A stretch of DNA of 64,000 nt, taken from Acidobacteriota bacterium (GTDB lineage Bacteria; Acidobacteriota; Terriglobia; Acidiferrales; UBA7541). Position 1 is the first letter of the stretch; every line of letters starts with the position of its first letter. Below, piece by piece: positions 17,462 through 26,563 of this stretch. Where the stretch lies: NCBI GenBank assembly GCA_003224085.1, contig QHYK01000057.1, forward strand, positions 124,001 to 188,000, in the 5' to 3' direction. Made by a program: the position numbers and the translations under genes. The notes beneath the pieces were generated by a model. The model searched no databases. It had not been told where the DNA came from and was given only the letters and a program-made list of their open reading frames with translations.

Positions 17462-18349
17462 GTGACCTTTCTTAAGGCCCTTGTCCCTGTCCTTGTGGTG
17501 TTTTTCACCATCACCAGTTTTCCCGCAATCTCCGGAGCGCAAGAAAACCCCTATTTTGTTGCTTATGACCACTATCTAGAGGAGCCGGGGAACCTTGAGA
17601 TTGAATTTTTCTCCACGTTTGGCACGCAGCGTCAGGGCAATGACTTTCAAGCCTACTGGATGGAGTTTGAATACGGCGCCAAGGCCTGGTGGACCACCGA
17701 GTTCTATCTCGACGGCCAGACCACCTTCGGCGACAGCACCATCTTCACGGGGATTCGCTGGGAGAACCGCTTGCGCCCCTTCAAGCAAGAACACTTCATC
17801 AATCCCCTCTTGTACGTCGAATACGAACACAAGAGCGGCGCCGACAAAATCCTGAAAGAAGGCGAAGGGCACGACCTCGAAGCCGACTTTCTCACGCCCA
17901 ACGCTGTGGCACGGCGGAAGATTAGCAACGAAATGGAGCTGAAGCTCATTCTTTCCACCACTCGCAAAGGCTGGAACTTCACGGAAAACACTTTGGCGGC
18001 GAAGAACTTCTCCAACTTGCCCTGGGAATTTGGCTACGCGCTCGGTGCGAGCCGGCCTCTGGCATTAAAGGCTTCCGCGAGACGTTGCTCTTTCTGCCCG
18101 CAGAATTTCATTGCCGGAGCCGAAATGTACGGCGGGCTTGGCGACCGCTATCATTTCGGCTTGCATGATACGTCGCACTACGCCGCGGCGGTGATGGGTT
18201 GGAATTTTCCTTCAGGCTGGACGCTCAGAATCTCTCCCGGCTTCGGGCTGAATGAGAATAGCCACCAATTTCTGCTCCGCTGGGGCCTCTCGCGGGAAAT
18301 CAGCGGCTTTGGCTCGATGATCGGCCGACTCTTCCGGGGCCGTCCATGA
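17462..18349 (+). CDS. Outer-membrane beta-barrel-like protein
   Basis: 295 residues with a clear signal peptide (MTFLKALVPVLVVFFTITSF followed by AISGAQ) and a long series of amphipathic, aromatic-rich strands such as EIEFFSTFGTQ, YWMEFEYG and WTTEFYLDGQ, as in outer-membrane barrels. A single CSFC pair lies mid-protein. The GTG at 17462 is chosen because AAGGAG stands ten bases upstream and it gives the best signal peptide; a TTG 23 codons earlier lacks a ribosome site. The stop overlaps the start of the cytochrome c gene (ATGA), so the two are translated together. It may be a periplasm-facing or outer-membrane partner of that cytochrome. Confidence 0.7.
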   Translation: MTFLKALVPVLVVFFTITSFPAISGAQENPYFVAYDHYLEEPGNLEIEFFSTFGTQRQGNDFQAYWMEFEYGAKAWWTTEFYLDGQTTFGDSTIFTGIRWENRLRPFKQEHFINPLLYVEYEHKSGADKILKEGEGHDLEADFLTPNAVARRKISNEMELKLILSTTRKGWNFTENTLAAKNFSNLPWEFGYALGASRPLALKASARRCSFCPQNFIAGAEMYGGLGDRYHFGLHDTSHYAAAVMGWNFPSGWTLRISPGFGLNENSHQFLLRWGLSREISGFGSMIGRLFRGRP

Positions 18350-18849
18350 ACATTCGTGGCCTCGGTTTCACCACGCTCTTGATTTGCTCCGTCATTCTCC
18401 CGGCGATGGCAACACAGCAGCTTTGCAGCACCGCCTCCCCCCAAAACCCCAAGGCAGAGTCGGTTTACTCCGAAATCGGCAAGGCGCCGGAAAAAGCCCG
18501 TGCCAAACGCAATCCTCTAGAAAAAGACCCCGACGCAATTGCGGCAGGCCGAATCCTGTTCGAACAGCGTTGCGCCGAATGCCATGGCCACAACGCCGAA
18601 GGCGGGAAGAAGGGACCCGGCCTGCGCGCGCCCGAGATTCAAAACGCCGAGCCCGGCGCGATTTTCTGGATCCTCACGAACGGTGTCGTCCGAAAGGGAA
18701 TGCCCGTGTGGGCAAAGCTGCCCGAGCCGCAGCGCTGGCAACTCGTGAGTTTCCTCAAATCGTTGGGTGCCACACCCGCCAAGACTGAAACATTGCTTTC
18801 TGGACCTCGTCAGCCGCAGCCTAGGGATTTGTCTTTGCCGCATCATTGA
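18346..18849 (+). CDS. Exported monohaem cytochrome c
   Basis: 167 residues with an N-terminal hydrophobic signal (about 5-23) and one haem site CAECH at 76-80, followed by GHNAEGGKKGPGL and a likely distal methionine M119 in GMPVW. This is a class I cytochrome c of the type found as small electron carriers or as fused domains. Its start overlaps the preceding outer-membrane gene by four bases. Its 3' end overlaps the convergent S1/P1 nuclease gene by 29 bp. Redox partners are not evident, although the periplasmic molybdenum hydroxylase at 8.2-10.9 kb would need one. Confidence 0.9.
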   Translation: MNIRGLGFTTLLICSVILPAMATQQLCSTASPQNPKAESVYSEIGKAPEKARAKRNPLEKDPDAIAAGRILFEQRCAECHGHNAEGGKKGPGLRAPEIQNAEPGAIFWILTNGVVRKGMPVWAKLPEPQRWQLVSFLKSLGATPAKTETLLSGPRQPQPRDLSLPHH

Positions 18850-19792
18850 GGATCATCGCCAACCGCACTCCGGCTTCCGCTAAGCCTGTCTCGGCGGCCT
18901 TTGCGGCTCTGTCTTGGTAAGCCTCATCGGCCCTCAAATGCTTTTCGAACATACGCCGCCCGATGTGATTATTGTCCGAACAACCTTTCGGCTTCACGTC
19001 CGGTTCGACGGGAATTTTCGCTGCCAACGCGCCGTACACGTCTGCTTCCGCGCGCTCGTGAACTTCCCAGGCCCATTTTTCCACATCAAAAGCGGTAGCT
19101 TCCCACTTAGCCCCCTCCGCCCGGAACCTTTCGTCAAGATCATCCGCGTAGCGGTGAGGATTGGAGACTTCCATATCGCGCTCGACAACCTCGGTGTCCC
19201 AAATCTGGTGAAGATTAGGAGAGTAGTCTTCCCGCTCAGGAGGCAGCGGATTGGGCAGCGGCTGGTGATGAAGATACTTGACCGGAGCGCAGTTTCCCCC
19301 CTTGTCCCCGTTGTTTATGACATGCAAAGGCTGATGCATGTCGCCGACAAAATGAACCAGGTAGCGGACAGCTTCGGCGCGCTTTGCCGCGTCGGCAAAT
19401 CTATCTTTCAAAATGGCGCGCTGTTCTTCGATCGCTCGCGTCACGCATCCGTCGGCTCCGCAATACTCCTCGAGCGAGCCTTTATGCTTTCCTCGCGGAA
19501 TATCGATGTAATGCCAAGGACCATTGCGTCGCTCGTTGCGAACGTCGTCTGCCCATGTCGAAGCGTCCACCATAAGGTCCGGGGAGGCATTGCCACAGTA
19601 GCGCTTCAACTCCGGATCGATCGGATTTTCGCTGAGCAGCTTGTCTACCAGCTGTCGCGCTTCCGGTGTTAGATGCTTCTCTGCAATAAGCGCAACGGTT
19701 TGGTGTCCCCTGCAGCCCCAAGCTTGGGCCTGAGGAGCCACACAAAAAGAAACTGCGAGCCCACCTATGGCAACAACCAGCTTTCGATTCAT
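18821..19792 (-). CDS. Secreted S1/P1-type nuclease
   Basis: 323 residues with a signal peptide cleaved before W25, which becomes the N-terminal tryptophan that binds zinc in this family. The other expected zinc ligands are visible: H30 (GCRGHQ), D82 (STWADD), H94 (WHYIDIP), H147 and D151 (LVHFVGDMHQPLH), H157, H195 and D199 (NLHQIWDTE). S1/P1 enzymes cleave single-stranded nucleic acids and remove 3'-phosphates. The ATG at 19792 gives the signal peptide; the frame is open upstream only because it antisenses the next gene. It lies 50 bp downstream of the AI-2E exporter gene on the same strand. Confidence 0.93.
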   Translation of the reverse strand: MNRKLVVAIGGLAVSFCVAPQAQAWGCRGHQTVALIAEKHLTPEARQLVDKLLSENPIDPELKRYCGNASPDLMVDASTWADDVRNERRNGPWHYIDIPRGKHKGSLEEYCGADGCVTRAIEEQRAILKDRFADAAKRAEAVRYLVHFVGDMHQPLHVINNGDKGGNCAPVKYLHHQPLPNPLPPEREDYSPNLHQIWDTEVVERDMEVSNPHRYADDLDERFRAEGAKWEATAFDVEKWAWEVHERAEADVYGALAAKIPVEPDVKPKGCSDNNHIGRRMFEKHLRADEAYQDRAAKAAETGLAEAGVRLAMILNDAAKTNP

Positions 19793-19842
19793 GATTCCCG
19801 GCCCTGCCAGGAAATTTAACACGAACAGAGGCGGCGGTTGCC

Positions 19843-20943
19843 TCAATCGCTCAGCCAGCGCCCAATCGGCTTCCATGATTCGGTATGGTCGCAGATCACC
19901 CGCAGCGTGGCGGTAATCGGAATTGCCAGCACCAGCCCCATTGCCCCCCACACCCAGCCCCAGAACAGCAGCGCTACAGTAATGGCAACTGCGTTCAAGC
20001 GCACGCGCCGGCCCACCAGCTTAGGAGCGACGAGATTTAGCGCCAGCAGGTGAATGGTGGTCAACACTACCGCAATGAACGCGAATTGGCCGACATTGGT
20101 CCATTTTGCAAGTGCAATCATGAAGGCCGGCAACCAGGCCAGGACGGTGCCAATGTACGGCACCATGTTCAGCAAGCCGGAGACAATCCCCGTCAGCACG
20201 GGAAACTCCATCCCGAGCGCCCAGAAGAATAGGCTGCTTGCGGCAATGACCAGGAGAGTCACCAAGCTCATTCCCGCCAGGTAATCCCGCAGCACGTCGC
20301 GCACGTCTTCCAGGGTCTCCTTGACCTGTGTCCGTCGCGATGCGGGAAAAAGCTGCAAGGTCCCGTGCCACACCTGACGCTTTTCGGCCAGCATGAAAAA
20401 CACGAGAAAAGGCACGAAGGTGACTACCAGAAAGAGAGCAAACAACGAGCCGATCCCACGTTGGATGAGCGTGCGCACGACACTTGGTTCCGAAGACGCG
20501 CTCACAGACGAAGCAACTCCTTCGTCCCGCGCAATCTGTGAAACCTGACCCTCGATTCCCTGAATCTTGCCTTGCACGCTTGTGGCTAGGTGTTGCAAAA
20601 GGCCGCGGTACCTCGGCCAGTCGTCGGTGAAATCCGCAACCCGGGTCCCAAGGCCGTAACCAACGGCAGCCATAATGGCGATGAGGGCCAAGACTATGAT
20701 CATGGCACCCAGTGTTCGCGGGAGTTTGAATTTCTCCAAGAATTCCACCGCTGGATCCAGAAAATACGCAAGAAGAATGGAAAACAGCAGCGTAATGATC
20801 ACACCGGCGGCGTAATAAAAAAACAGCAGGATGATGGCGGCGGCGACCACCCGCGCGCTGAAGCTGGTGCTGGTAATACGCACGATAGATGGCGGGGACT
20901 GGGTAGCGGACACAAGCGGCTCCGACGGTACAAGGTAGCACAT
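19843..20943 (-). CDS. AI-2E family transporter (PerM/UPF0118)
   Basis: 366 residues with about eight hydrophobic segments. The typical order is seen: two helices (about 32-85), a long periplasmic loop, then a helix cluster with VPFLVFFMLAEKRQ, PVLTGIVSGLLNMVPYIGTVLAWLPA and a terminal GAMGLVLAIPITATLRVIC. Members of this family have been linked to autoinducer-2 export, ion or sodium efflux; the name does not prove the substrate. ATG at 20943, 240 bp from the divergent glmM start. A possible two-gene unit with the nuclease downstream. Confidence 0.9.
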   Translation of the reverse strand: MCYLVPSEPLVSATQSPPSIVRITSTSFSARVVAAAIILLFFYYAAGVIITLLFSILLAYFLDPAVEFLEKFKLPRTLGAMIIVLALIAIMAAVGYGLGTRVADFTDDWPRYRGLLQHLATSVQGKIQGIEGQVSQIARDEGVASSVSASSEPSVVRTLIQRGIGSLFALFLVVTFVPFLVFFMLAEKRQVWHGTLQLFPASRRTQVKETLEDVRDVLRDYLAGMSLVTLLVIAASSLFFWALGMEFPVLTGIVSGLLNMVPYIGTVLAWLPAFMIALAKWTNVGQFAFIAVVLTTIHLLALNLVAPKLVGRRVRLNAVAITVALLFWGWVWGAMGLVLAIPITATLRVICDHTESWKPIGRWLSD

Positions 20944-21183
20944 TCCCGCAAGCGGTACGTCGCAGGGTACTGAATTGTTTCCCTGCGGCGTTCCCCGCGC
21001 GATCTAAGAGTTCAATCTGCCGGCCGCTCTGTTTGCGATTTCTTGTCACGGAGCGATCAGCTGAGGCCGATTGCAAGCTCCTCGTTTGCATATGTTAAAC
21101 TTTCGGAGTTGTCCTCCAATACGCGGGGCCGCTGCCGCAACCCTTTCCGCGCGGCGACCCTTGAAGGAAATGCTCTCTGTTTC

Positions 21184-22527
21184 ATGACCAAAGAGCTCTT
21201 CGGAACCGACGGCATTCGCGGTATCCCCGGCACTCCACCGCTCGATGACGCCACCCTGTTCGCCACTGGGCATTCCCTCGGCACCTATCTAAAGCGCGCA
21301 CATGGCTCTGCGCAGGTTCTCATTGGCATGGACACGCGGGAATCCGGCCCGCACATCGCCTCTGTTCTCGCTGCAGGACTCACGCAAGCCGGAGCGAGCG
21401 TTGCCTTCGCCGGAGTCATTACGACCCCGGGCGTCGCGTGCCTGGTCCGCCAAAATGATTTCCAGGCCGGTGTCGTGATTTCTGCCTCGCACAATCCGTT
21501 TCAAGACAACGGCGTAAAGCTTTTTTCCCACGCAGGCATGAAGTTTCCCGATGCCGTGGAGGAGGAACTCGAGGCCGACATTCTTAAGCATCGCAAGGAA
21601 CCAGCGCCTAAGAACACGTTGCGCCTCACGGCCGACGAGTCACTCCATGCCCAATATCTTGACTTCCTGCAAAAAAGGCTGATTCCCGGCGCCAAGCTGA
21701 GCGGCTTCCGCATCGCTCTCGATTGCGCCAACGGCGCGGCCTACAAGCTTGGCCCGGAGCTGTTTCGTTCGCTTGGTGCGGACGTGATTGCGATGAACGT
21801 CTCGCCCGACGGACGCAACATCAACGCCAACTGCGGGTCGCTTCATCTGGAGGGGCTGCAGAAGCGTGTCGTCACAGAGAAAGGGCGATTGGGCGTGGCT
21901 TTCGACGGCGACGCTGACCGCGCGCTCTTCGTCTGCGAAACCGGAAAAGTCGTGAACGGAGACGGCGTCCTTCTCGCCGCCGCCCGTTTTCTGAAATCCC
22001 AAAATATGCTCAAGGGCAATCGCGTGGTGGCTACTTCGATGTCCAACCTCGGCCTCGAGCGCATTCTCGCCCAGGAAAAAATCACCTTGGCTCGCACTGC
22101 CGTCGGCGACCGCTACGTCCTCGAAGAGATGCTGCGCAGTGGGAACGTGCTCGGGGGAGAGCAGTCCGGCCACATCATCTTTCTCGACGACAGTCCTGCG
22201 GGCGATGGGCTCGTTACCGCGGTAAAGATCGCTTCTCTAGTCTCCCTGCACGGAAAAATCGAGTCGCTGGTCCAGGGCCTGAAGGATTACCCGCAGCAAA
22301 TCGTCAACGTGAAGGTGCGCTCGAAACCGCCGCTCGATTCCCTCCCGGAAGTTTCCCGCGCGCTCGCCGAGGCGCAATCCGCTCTTGGCGAAAATGGCCG
22401 CATCGTTCTTCGCTATTCCGGGACCGAGCAGCTCGCGCGTATCATGGTGGAAGCCGAACACGAGGCCGATGTCCACCGCTTTACCCAGTCCCTCGCCGTC
22501 GCCCTGCGCTCCTCGATCGGCGCTTGA
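21184..22527 (+). CDS. glmM: Phosphoglucosamine mutase
   Basis: 447 residues, the normal GlmM length. The enzyme converts glucosamine-6-phosphate into glucosamine-1-phosphate for UDP-GlcNAc and thus peptidoglycan and lipopolysaccharide. It begins FGTDGIRG, has the phosphoserine loop ISASHNPFQDNG with S102, the metal loop FDGDADR near residue 241, a GGEQSGH sugar-binding loop and the C-terminal RYSGTEQLARIM phosphate-binding loop. ATG at 21184 is where the family N-terminus begins; the open frame continues 47 codons upstream without conservation. Followed by more than 1 kb without a gene. Confidence 0.97.
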   Translation: MTKELFGTDGIRGIPGTPPLDDATLFATGHSLGTYLKRAHGSAQVLIGMDTRESGPHIASVLAAGLTQAGASVAFAGVITTPGVACLVRQNDFQAGVVISASHNPFQDNGVKLFSHAGMKFPDAVEEELEADILKHRKEPAPKNTLRLTADESLHAQYLDFLQKRLIPGAKLSGFRIALDCANGAAYKLGPELFRSLGADVIAMNVSPDGRNINANCGSLHLEGLQKRVVTEKGRLGVAFDGDADRALFVCETGKVVNGDGVLLAAARFLKSQNMLKGNRVVATSMSNLGLERILAQEKITLARTAVGDRYVLEEMLRSGNVLGGEQSGHIIFLDDSPAGDGLVTAVKIASLVSLHGKIESLVQGLKDYPQQIVNVKVRSKPPLDSLPEVSRALAEAQSALGENGRIVLRYSGTEQLARIMVEAEHEADVHRFTQSLAVALRSSIGA

Positions 22528-23040
22528 ACAAAGCGGCCGGAACGCTGGAATTCGGTAGCGCTTCGATGCACCATCAACGGCTTTCGCTGCGCGCTCAAGA
22601 GTCTCTTGGCCCTGGTTCTTTTTTCTCGCCGAGTCAGGCCCCAGCCTCTTGCTTTGGCTTGCCCTCCTGGGCATTCCGGCGTGGCGCCGTTAGCGCCGCG
22701 CACAATCTCGGCCCGCCCGCCCGAGCCTAAGCGTCGCTTTTTGCACACTTTGAAACCAACATTTGCCAGTCGTTTCTCGGATACCCTGACCGGGCTTGCG
22801 GATGATGATGATATGGTTGAGTCGATCGGAAAATAACGATTTTGTTACCTCCCATGCAAAGAGGATGAAACCGCTAGCGTCACGATACCTCGTTAGCTTG
22901 CTCCCAAAGAATGGAGGACCCTCTGCAAATTCCTGTGGGATTTTGTAGGCTTCCCTCCGGCCGTTTCATGTTCAGCTGTCACTCTTCTCTCCTAAACACT
23001 TTGGTTTCAATGACCTTCGTAAGGTTGTTGTAAACTAAGC
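22528..23040. other. Gene-free region after glmM
   Basis: About 500 bp with only short frames lacking ribosome sites or family motifs. It is slightly less GC-rich after 22740 and grades into the candidate small-RNA region. I see no terminator immediately after glmM. Confidence 0.5.
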
Positions 23041-23182
23041 CCCCCTGGCATCAGACTTGCTCCCTTCTGTTTAACTTACAAAGATTGGCTTCCCGGGGTG
23101 GCCGGAACCGATCCTCGACTCGGTTACCGGTTTAGGGGCGTCAATTGATGAAGAAGGGGGCTTGCACCGGCCCCCTTTTTCG
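23040..23182 (+). ncRNA. Candidate structured small RNA ending in an intrinsic terminator
   Basis: No frame here resembles a protein. The segment contains an imperfect hairpin (23102-23111 with 23120-23130, one bulged base) and ends with a strong intrinsic terminator. Its first bases (GCCCCCC at 23039-23045) could alternatively pair with the GGGGGC arm of the terminator. A weak promoter-like TAAACT precedes it at about 23031. No gene follows on the plus strand, so this is better explained as a free RNA than as a leader. It matches no RNA family that I can recall; confidence is low. Confidence 0.3.
23154..23182 (+). terminator. Rho-independent terminator
   Basis: GGGGGC (23156-23161), an eight-base loop and GCCCCC (23170-23175), extended by two A-T pairs and followed by a run of five T then CGTTTTTT. 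Confidence 0.8.
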
Positions 23183-23314
23183 TTTTTTATAGGCACTCTG
23201 AGTACTTCCATAGCCGCATTCCTGAATTTCCGGCTAAAAGGGTGAGTCCACTGTTCGCCTTCCCGGTTTTCTCCGCCTCGGACTTACAACTTACAAATGA
23301 GAAACTCTGAACTC

Positions 23315-23349
23315 AAAAAGTGAGCGGCCGGTGGGGGCACCGGCCGCTC
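23315..23349 (-). terminator. 12-bp perfect hairpin, likely terminator of a minus-strand transcript
   Basis: GAGCGGCCGGTG (23322-23333) and its exact reverse complement (23338-23349) enclose a GGGG loop. On the minus strand the stem is followed by ACTTTTTG, so it reads as a terminator for transcription coming from marR, about 260 bases upstream. Confidence 0.65.
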
Positions 23350-23561
23350 GGGCGTGGGGGGGATGGAGGGTAACCGTAATCCAAAGGGCCGGGCCCGGCC
23401 GGCGCGATTTGCCGCGCTCGCGAGCGGCCAACCGGCGCCAAGGAGATAGCTTTACCTCCAGCGGGCCAAACCACTTCCGACTACGGGTCAAGTCTGTTTT
23501 TTGCAACATTGCCCGTCGATAGGTCGCGGGGTTCATTCTCCCCGGTACTTTTCCTTCCCAC

Positions 23562-23594
23562 AGAAGTACTTTGCCTGGGTACAAAAGTACTTCT
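23562..23594. repeat. 11-bp inverted repeat beside the marR 3' end
   Basis: AGAAGTACTTT (23562-23572) and AAAGTACTTCT (23584-23594) are exact reverse complements separated by 11 bases. Each arm contains the palindrome AAGTACTT, and a related GGTACTTTTC lies at 23544. It lies 18 bp beyond the marR stop and could be a protein-binding site or an RNA hairpin in the marR 3' region. Confidence 0.45.
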
Positions 23595-23611
23595 CTTTTC
23601 AGGAGTCGCGC

Positions 23612-24064
23612 TTAGATTTTTCGAACGATCTTTGGAAGCAAGTCCACCAATCCGCGCAAACGTCCCCTTTCAGCCTCTCCTAGAAGCGCTAAAGCATTTG
23701 CTAAGGACTCCACGCGCCGCTTGCGCCCCTCCCAAAGGATCTTCGCGCCCTTTGCTGTAGCCACCAGCCGCACACGCCGCCCATCTTCGGTAGCCTCGCG
23801 CTTCACCAGACCTGCCCGCGCCAGGCCCGAGACGATGCGGCTCATCGTCGGCGGACGCACCTGTTCGGCGTCGGCAAGCTCTCCGAGCGCCTTTGGCCCG
23901 CCAAACACCAGCACCGAAAGCGCCGAAAGTTGCGCCGGGCCAATCCCGCTTTCGCGGTCGCGCACCCTCAAGCGCCTCAAAAGATGAATCGTCGCGGAGT
24001 GCAGCTTGTCTGCGGTCTCCAGCAATGCCGGTGTTAGAACACTTTTCTGCTTGACACCCGTCAT
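23612..24064 (-). CDS. MarR-family transcriptional regulator
   Basis: 150 residues with the winged-helix layout of MarR proteins: a dimerisation helix at the start, a helix-turn-helix around LGELADAEQVRPPTMSRIVSGLARAGLVKRE (about 60-90) and the wing DGRRVRLVATAKG, which holds the usual D-x-R-x-x-x-x-x-T. These dimers bind short inverted repeats and release DNA on ligand or oxidant binding. It has no cysteine, which argues against thiol sensing. Its start is 50 bp from the divergent VOC-domain gene, and an inverted repeat fills that gap; control of both genes is the natural reading. Confidence 0.92.
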   Translation of the reverse strand: MTGVKQKSVLTPALLETADKLHSATIHLLRRLRVRDRESGIGPAQLSALSVLVFGGPKALGELADAEQVRPPTMSRIVSGLARAGLVKREATEDGRRVRLVATAKGAKILWEGRKRRVESLANALALLGEAERGRLRGLVDLLPKIVRKI

Positions 24065-24070
24065 AAGATA

Positions 24071-24089
24071 TAGTTAGCTATGCTAACTA
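24071..24089. promoter_or_regulatory. Probable MarR operator between marR and the VOC gene
   Basis: TAGTTAGC and GCTAACTA form a perfect 8-bp inverted repeat around TAT. It is centred between the two divergent starts (24064 and 24114), the usual place and size of a MarR dimer site. A TTGACA at 24051, inside the 5' end of marR, could be the -35 box for the VOC gene. Confidence 0.75.
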
Positions 24090-24113
24090 AAGTGCCTCGT
24101 GGAGGTCCACCTT

Positions 24114-24521
24114 ATGAGTACCGCTGCCATGAACCCGCAAGACCGTACCGCGCTAGCCCGCATCGGGCAGATCGCCATCAACGCTCATGACGTGGATCGC
24201 GCCACGGCATTCTATCGCGACGTCTTGGGACTCCAGCATCTGTTTCGCGCCGGCCAACTGTCCTTTTTCGACTGCGGCGGCGTCCGCCTGATGCTGGACA
24301 GGCCGGAAAAACCGGAATTCGACCACCCGAGTTCTGTCCTTTATTTTCAAGTTGGGGATATTCGCGCCACCCACCGGCGCCTCAAGGACGCGGGAACTAA
24401 ATTCGAAGACGAGCCTCACGTGATTGCGCAAATGCCGAAGTACGATCTGTGGATGACCTTCTTCCGCGACAGCGAAGGCAATCTGCTCGCGCTCATGAGC
24501 GAGGTGCCACGCTCGTCGTAA
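24114..24521 (+). CDS. VOC-superfamily (glyoxalase-like) protein
   Basis: 135 residues, a single vicinal-oxygen-chelate module pair: beta-alpha-beta-beta-beta units begin at IGQIAINAHDVDRATAFYRDVLGL and at VLYFQVGDIRATHRRLKDAG. The likely metal ligands include a histidine in the second unit (about H102, EDEPHVI) and a late glutamate (about E121, DSEGN); substrate cannot be predicted and enzymes of this type act as lyases, dioxygenases or resistance proteins. The ATG at 24114 is chosen because GGAGGT lies eight bases upstream; a GTG five codons earlier would place that site inside the gene. Divergent from marR, which probably regulates it. Confidence 0.85.
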   Translation: MSTAAMNPQDRTALARIGQIAINAHDVDRATAFYRDVLGLQHLFRAGQLSFFDCGGVRLMLDRPEKPEFDHPSSVLYFQVGDIRATHRRLKDAGTKFEDEPHVIAQMPKYDLWMTFFRDSEGNLLALMSEVPRSS

Positions 24522-24600
24522 TCCGCTCTACGCTGCGACACTATTATAGGGTCTGGACCGGCTACAAGCCTCATGCAGATTACGGTATTCTTTTCACGCC

Positions 24601-25878
24601 ATGCATGATCTTAGCTACTTCCGTGACCACCTGGACGTCTTCGCCGACATGGCCAAGAAGCGCTGCATGACCCTGGATCTGAACGGCTTCCGCCAACTCG
24701 ACAAGGAGCGCCGCGAGCTCATTACCGCAACCGAACAACTGAAAGCCCAGCGCAATAAAGCCACTGACGAAATCGCCCGCCTCAAGAAAGAAAAAAAGAT
24801 CGCCGACGCTCTGATCGCGGAGATGAAGCAGGTTTCCGAGCGTATCAAGCAGGCTGACGAACAAATCGCCGCACTCGATGCCAAGCAGCGTGAACTGCTG
24901 CTGACCATTCCCAATGTGCCCCATTCTTCAGTTCCCCTCGGCGCCAGCGCTGCGGAGAACAAGCAAGTGCGCTGCTGGGGCACGCCTCCGAAGTTCGATT
25001 TCCAGCCCAAACCGCATTGGGAAGTCGGCGAGCGCGCAGGCATCCTGGACCTGGAGGCGGCCGCCAAAATCACCGGCGCGCGTTTTGCTGTCTACAAAGG
25101 CTGGGGAGCGCGTCTCGAACGCGCTTTGGCGAATTTCTTCCTCGACGTGCACACCCGCGAGCACGGCTACACGGAAATTCTTCCGCCTTTTCTTGTGAAT
25201 AGCGCCTCGCTCACCGGCGCCGGCCAGTTGCCCAAGTTTGCCGCCGACCTGTTCCGCCTGGAAGGCTCGGACTTCTGGCTCACGCCCACGGCCGAGGTCG
25301 AATTGCACAATCTCCATCGCGACGAAACCATTCCCGAGGAAAAGCTTCCCATCAACGTCACCGCCTGGACCGCCTGTTTCCGCTCGGAAGCCGGAGCTGC
25401 CGGGAAAGATACCCGTGGCATCCTTCGTCAGCATCAGTTTCAAAAAGTCGAGCTCTTCAAGTTCACCCACCCGGAAAAGAGTTACGAAGAGCACGAAGCT
25501 CTCACCCGAAACGCCGAGGTGATTCTTCAAAAACTTGGCCTGCACTATCGCACCGTGCTGCTTTGCACCGGCGACATGGGTTTCGCCTCAGCAAAAACCT
25601 ACGACATTGAAGTTTGGCTCCCCTCCAGCAACGAATTCCGCGAAATCTCTTCGTGTTCCAATTGCGAAGCTTTTCAAGCGCGCCGCGCGGGCATCCGATT
25701 CAAACCAAAGGGCGGCGGCAAAAGCGGCTTCGTTCACACACTCAACGGTTCCGGACTCGCTGTGGGCCGCACCTGGATTGCGGTGGTCGAGAATTTTCAA
25801 CAGGCCGACGGTTCCATTTTAATCCCTGAAGTTCTCCGCCCCTACATGGGCATTGATCGCATTCCCGCAGCTAAATAG
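24601..25878 (+). CDS. serS: Seryl-tRNA synthetase
   Basis: 425 residues with the full class II layout. The N-terminal coiled-coil arm (about 30-105) reaches the long variable arm of tRNA-Ser; the core holds TPTAEVEL, motif 2 [21 protein letters not shown] and motif 3 [17 protein letters not shown]. In organisms that use selenocysteine this enzyme also charges tRNA-Sec with serine, relevant because selB is encoded at 36.8 kb. ATG at 24601; no T-box leader is seen in the 80 bp before it. Confidence 0.98.
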   Translation: MHDLSYFRDHLDVFADMAKKRCMTLDLNGFRQLDKERRELITATEQLKAQRNKATDEIARLKKEKKIADALIAEMKQVSERIKQADEQIAALDAKQRELLLTIPNVPHSSVPLGASAAENKQVRCWGTPPKFDFQPKPHWEVGERAGILDLEAAAKITGARFAVYKGWGARLERALANFFLDVHTREHGYTEILPPFLVNSASLTGAGQLPKFAADLFRLEGSDFWLTPTAEVELHNLHRDETIPEEKLPINVTAWTACFRSEAGAAGKDTRGILRQHQFQKVELFKFTHPEKSYEEHEALTRNAEVILQKLGLHYRTVLLCTGDMGFASAKTYDIEVWLPSSNEFREISSCSNCEAFQARRAGIRFKPKGGGKSGFVHTLNGSGLAVGRTWIAVVENFQQADGSILIPEVLRPYMGIDRIPAAK

Positions 25879-26137
25879 TGTATTTTCAACCGCCTCCGAG
25901 ATCTTGCGGTGCTTTTCGGTCAACATTTCCGTTTGCATACCTCGGCCCGTGTTTAAACTGTTGGTTAGAAAAGACTTACACTCAATTCGGCCTTCCCTGG
26001 CACATTCCTGCCCGGGGTTTCCACCCCGCAACCTCTTGAATTCACGCCTTTTCGTTTGACTACCGCTTTTCGCCTTACATACACTCACCTCACTGGCACT
26101 TGGGGGGTACCAGCGCAGTAAGTCGGTCTTAGCGCCC

Positions 26138-26452
26138 ATGACACTTCTTGCCCGCATCCTCCGGTTTTTGTTTTGGCTGCTCGTGCTCTCCTGGAGCGTT
26201 CGGCTTCTTAGTCGTCTTTTCGGTTCGCTACCGCAGAACACCGCTGCACGGCAGGCAGGCAGGAACTCCGCGGGTAATGCACAGACTTCGAGTGTAGCGC
26301 GCCGGCTGGTACGCGATCCTGTTTGCGGAATGCACGTGGACGAAACGCTCTCCATTCCCATGCGCGAAGGTGATGAAATCTTGCACTTTTGCTCTATCGC
26401 TTGCCGCGATGCGTATGTTGTTGGTTCCAAGAAATTTGCCGCGCACGGCTAG
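26138..26452 (+). CDS. Membrane-anchored YHS/PP0621-like metal-binding protein
   Basis: 104 residues: an N-terminal membrane helix (about 4-28), a Gln/Ala-rich linker and a small C-terminal treble-clef region VRDPVCGMHVDETLS ... LHFCSIACRDAYV with three cysteines (about C63, C84 and C88). This layout is that of the PP0621 group, which is related to YHS/TRASH-type domains that may bind metal. ATG at 26138, no strong ribosome site. Alone between serS and the glutamate dehydrogenase gene. Confidence 0.75.
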   Translation: MTLLARILRFLFWLLVLSWSVRLLSRLFGSLPQNTAARQAGRNSAGNAQTSSVARRLVRDPVCGMHVDETLSIPMREGDEILHFCSIACRDAYVVGSKKFAAHG

Positions 26453-26563
26453 AGAAACGGTCATGGATTGCGAGGGTGGAGCAGAGCTCGAATTGGGCAG
26501 GTAGTACGAAGGCGAGTAATTAGCACGAGCGCTTAAATCAAGTTGACGAAAGGACCGACGCTG

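Noticed and set aside
18821-18849. The 29-bp 3' overlap of cytochrome c and nuclease genes as a sign of a frameshift
   Set aside because: Both genes end naturally with complete family features; tail-to-tail overlap is common in compact genomes.
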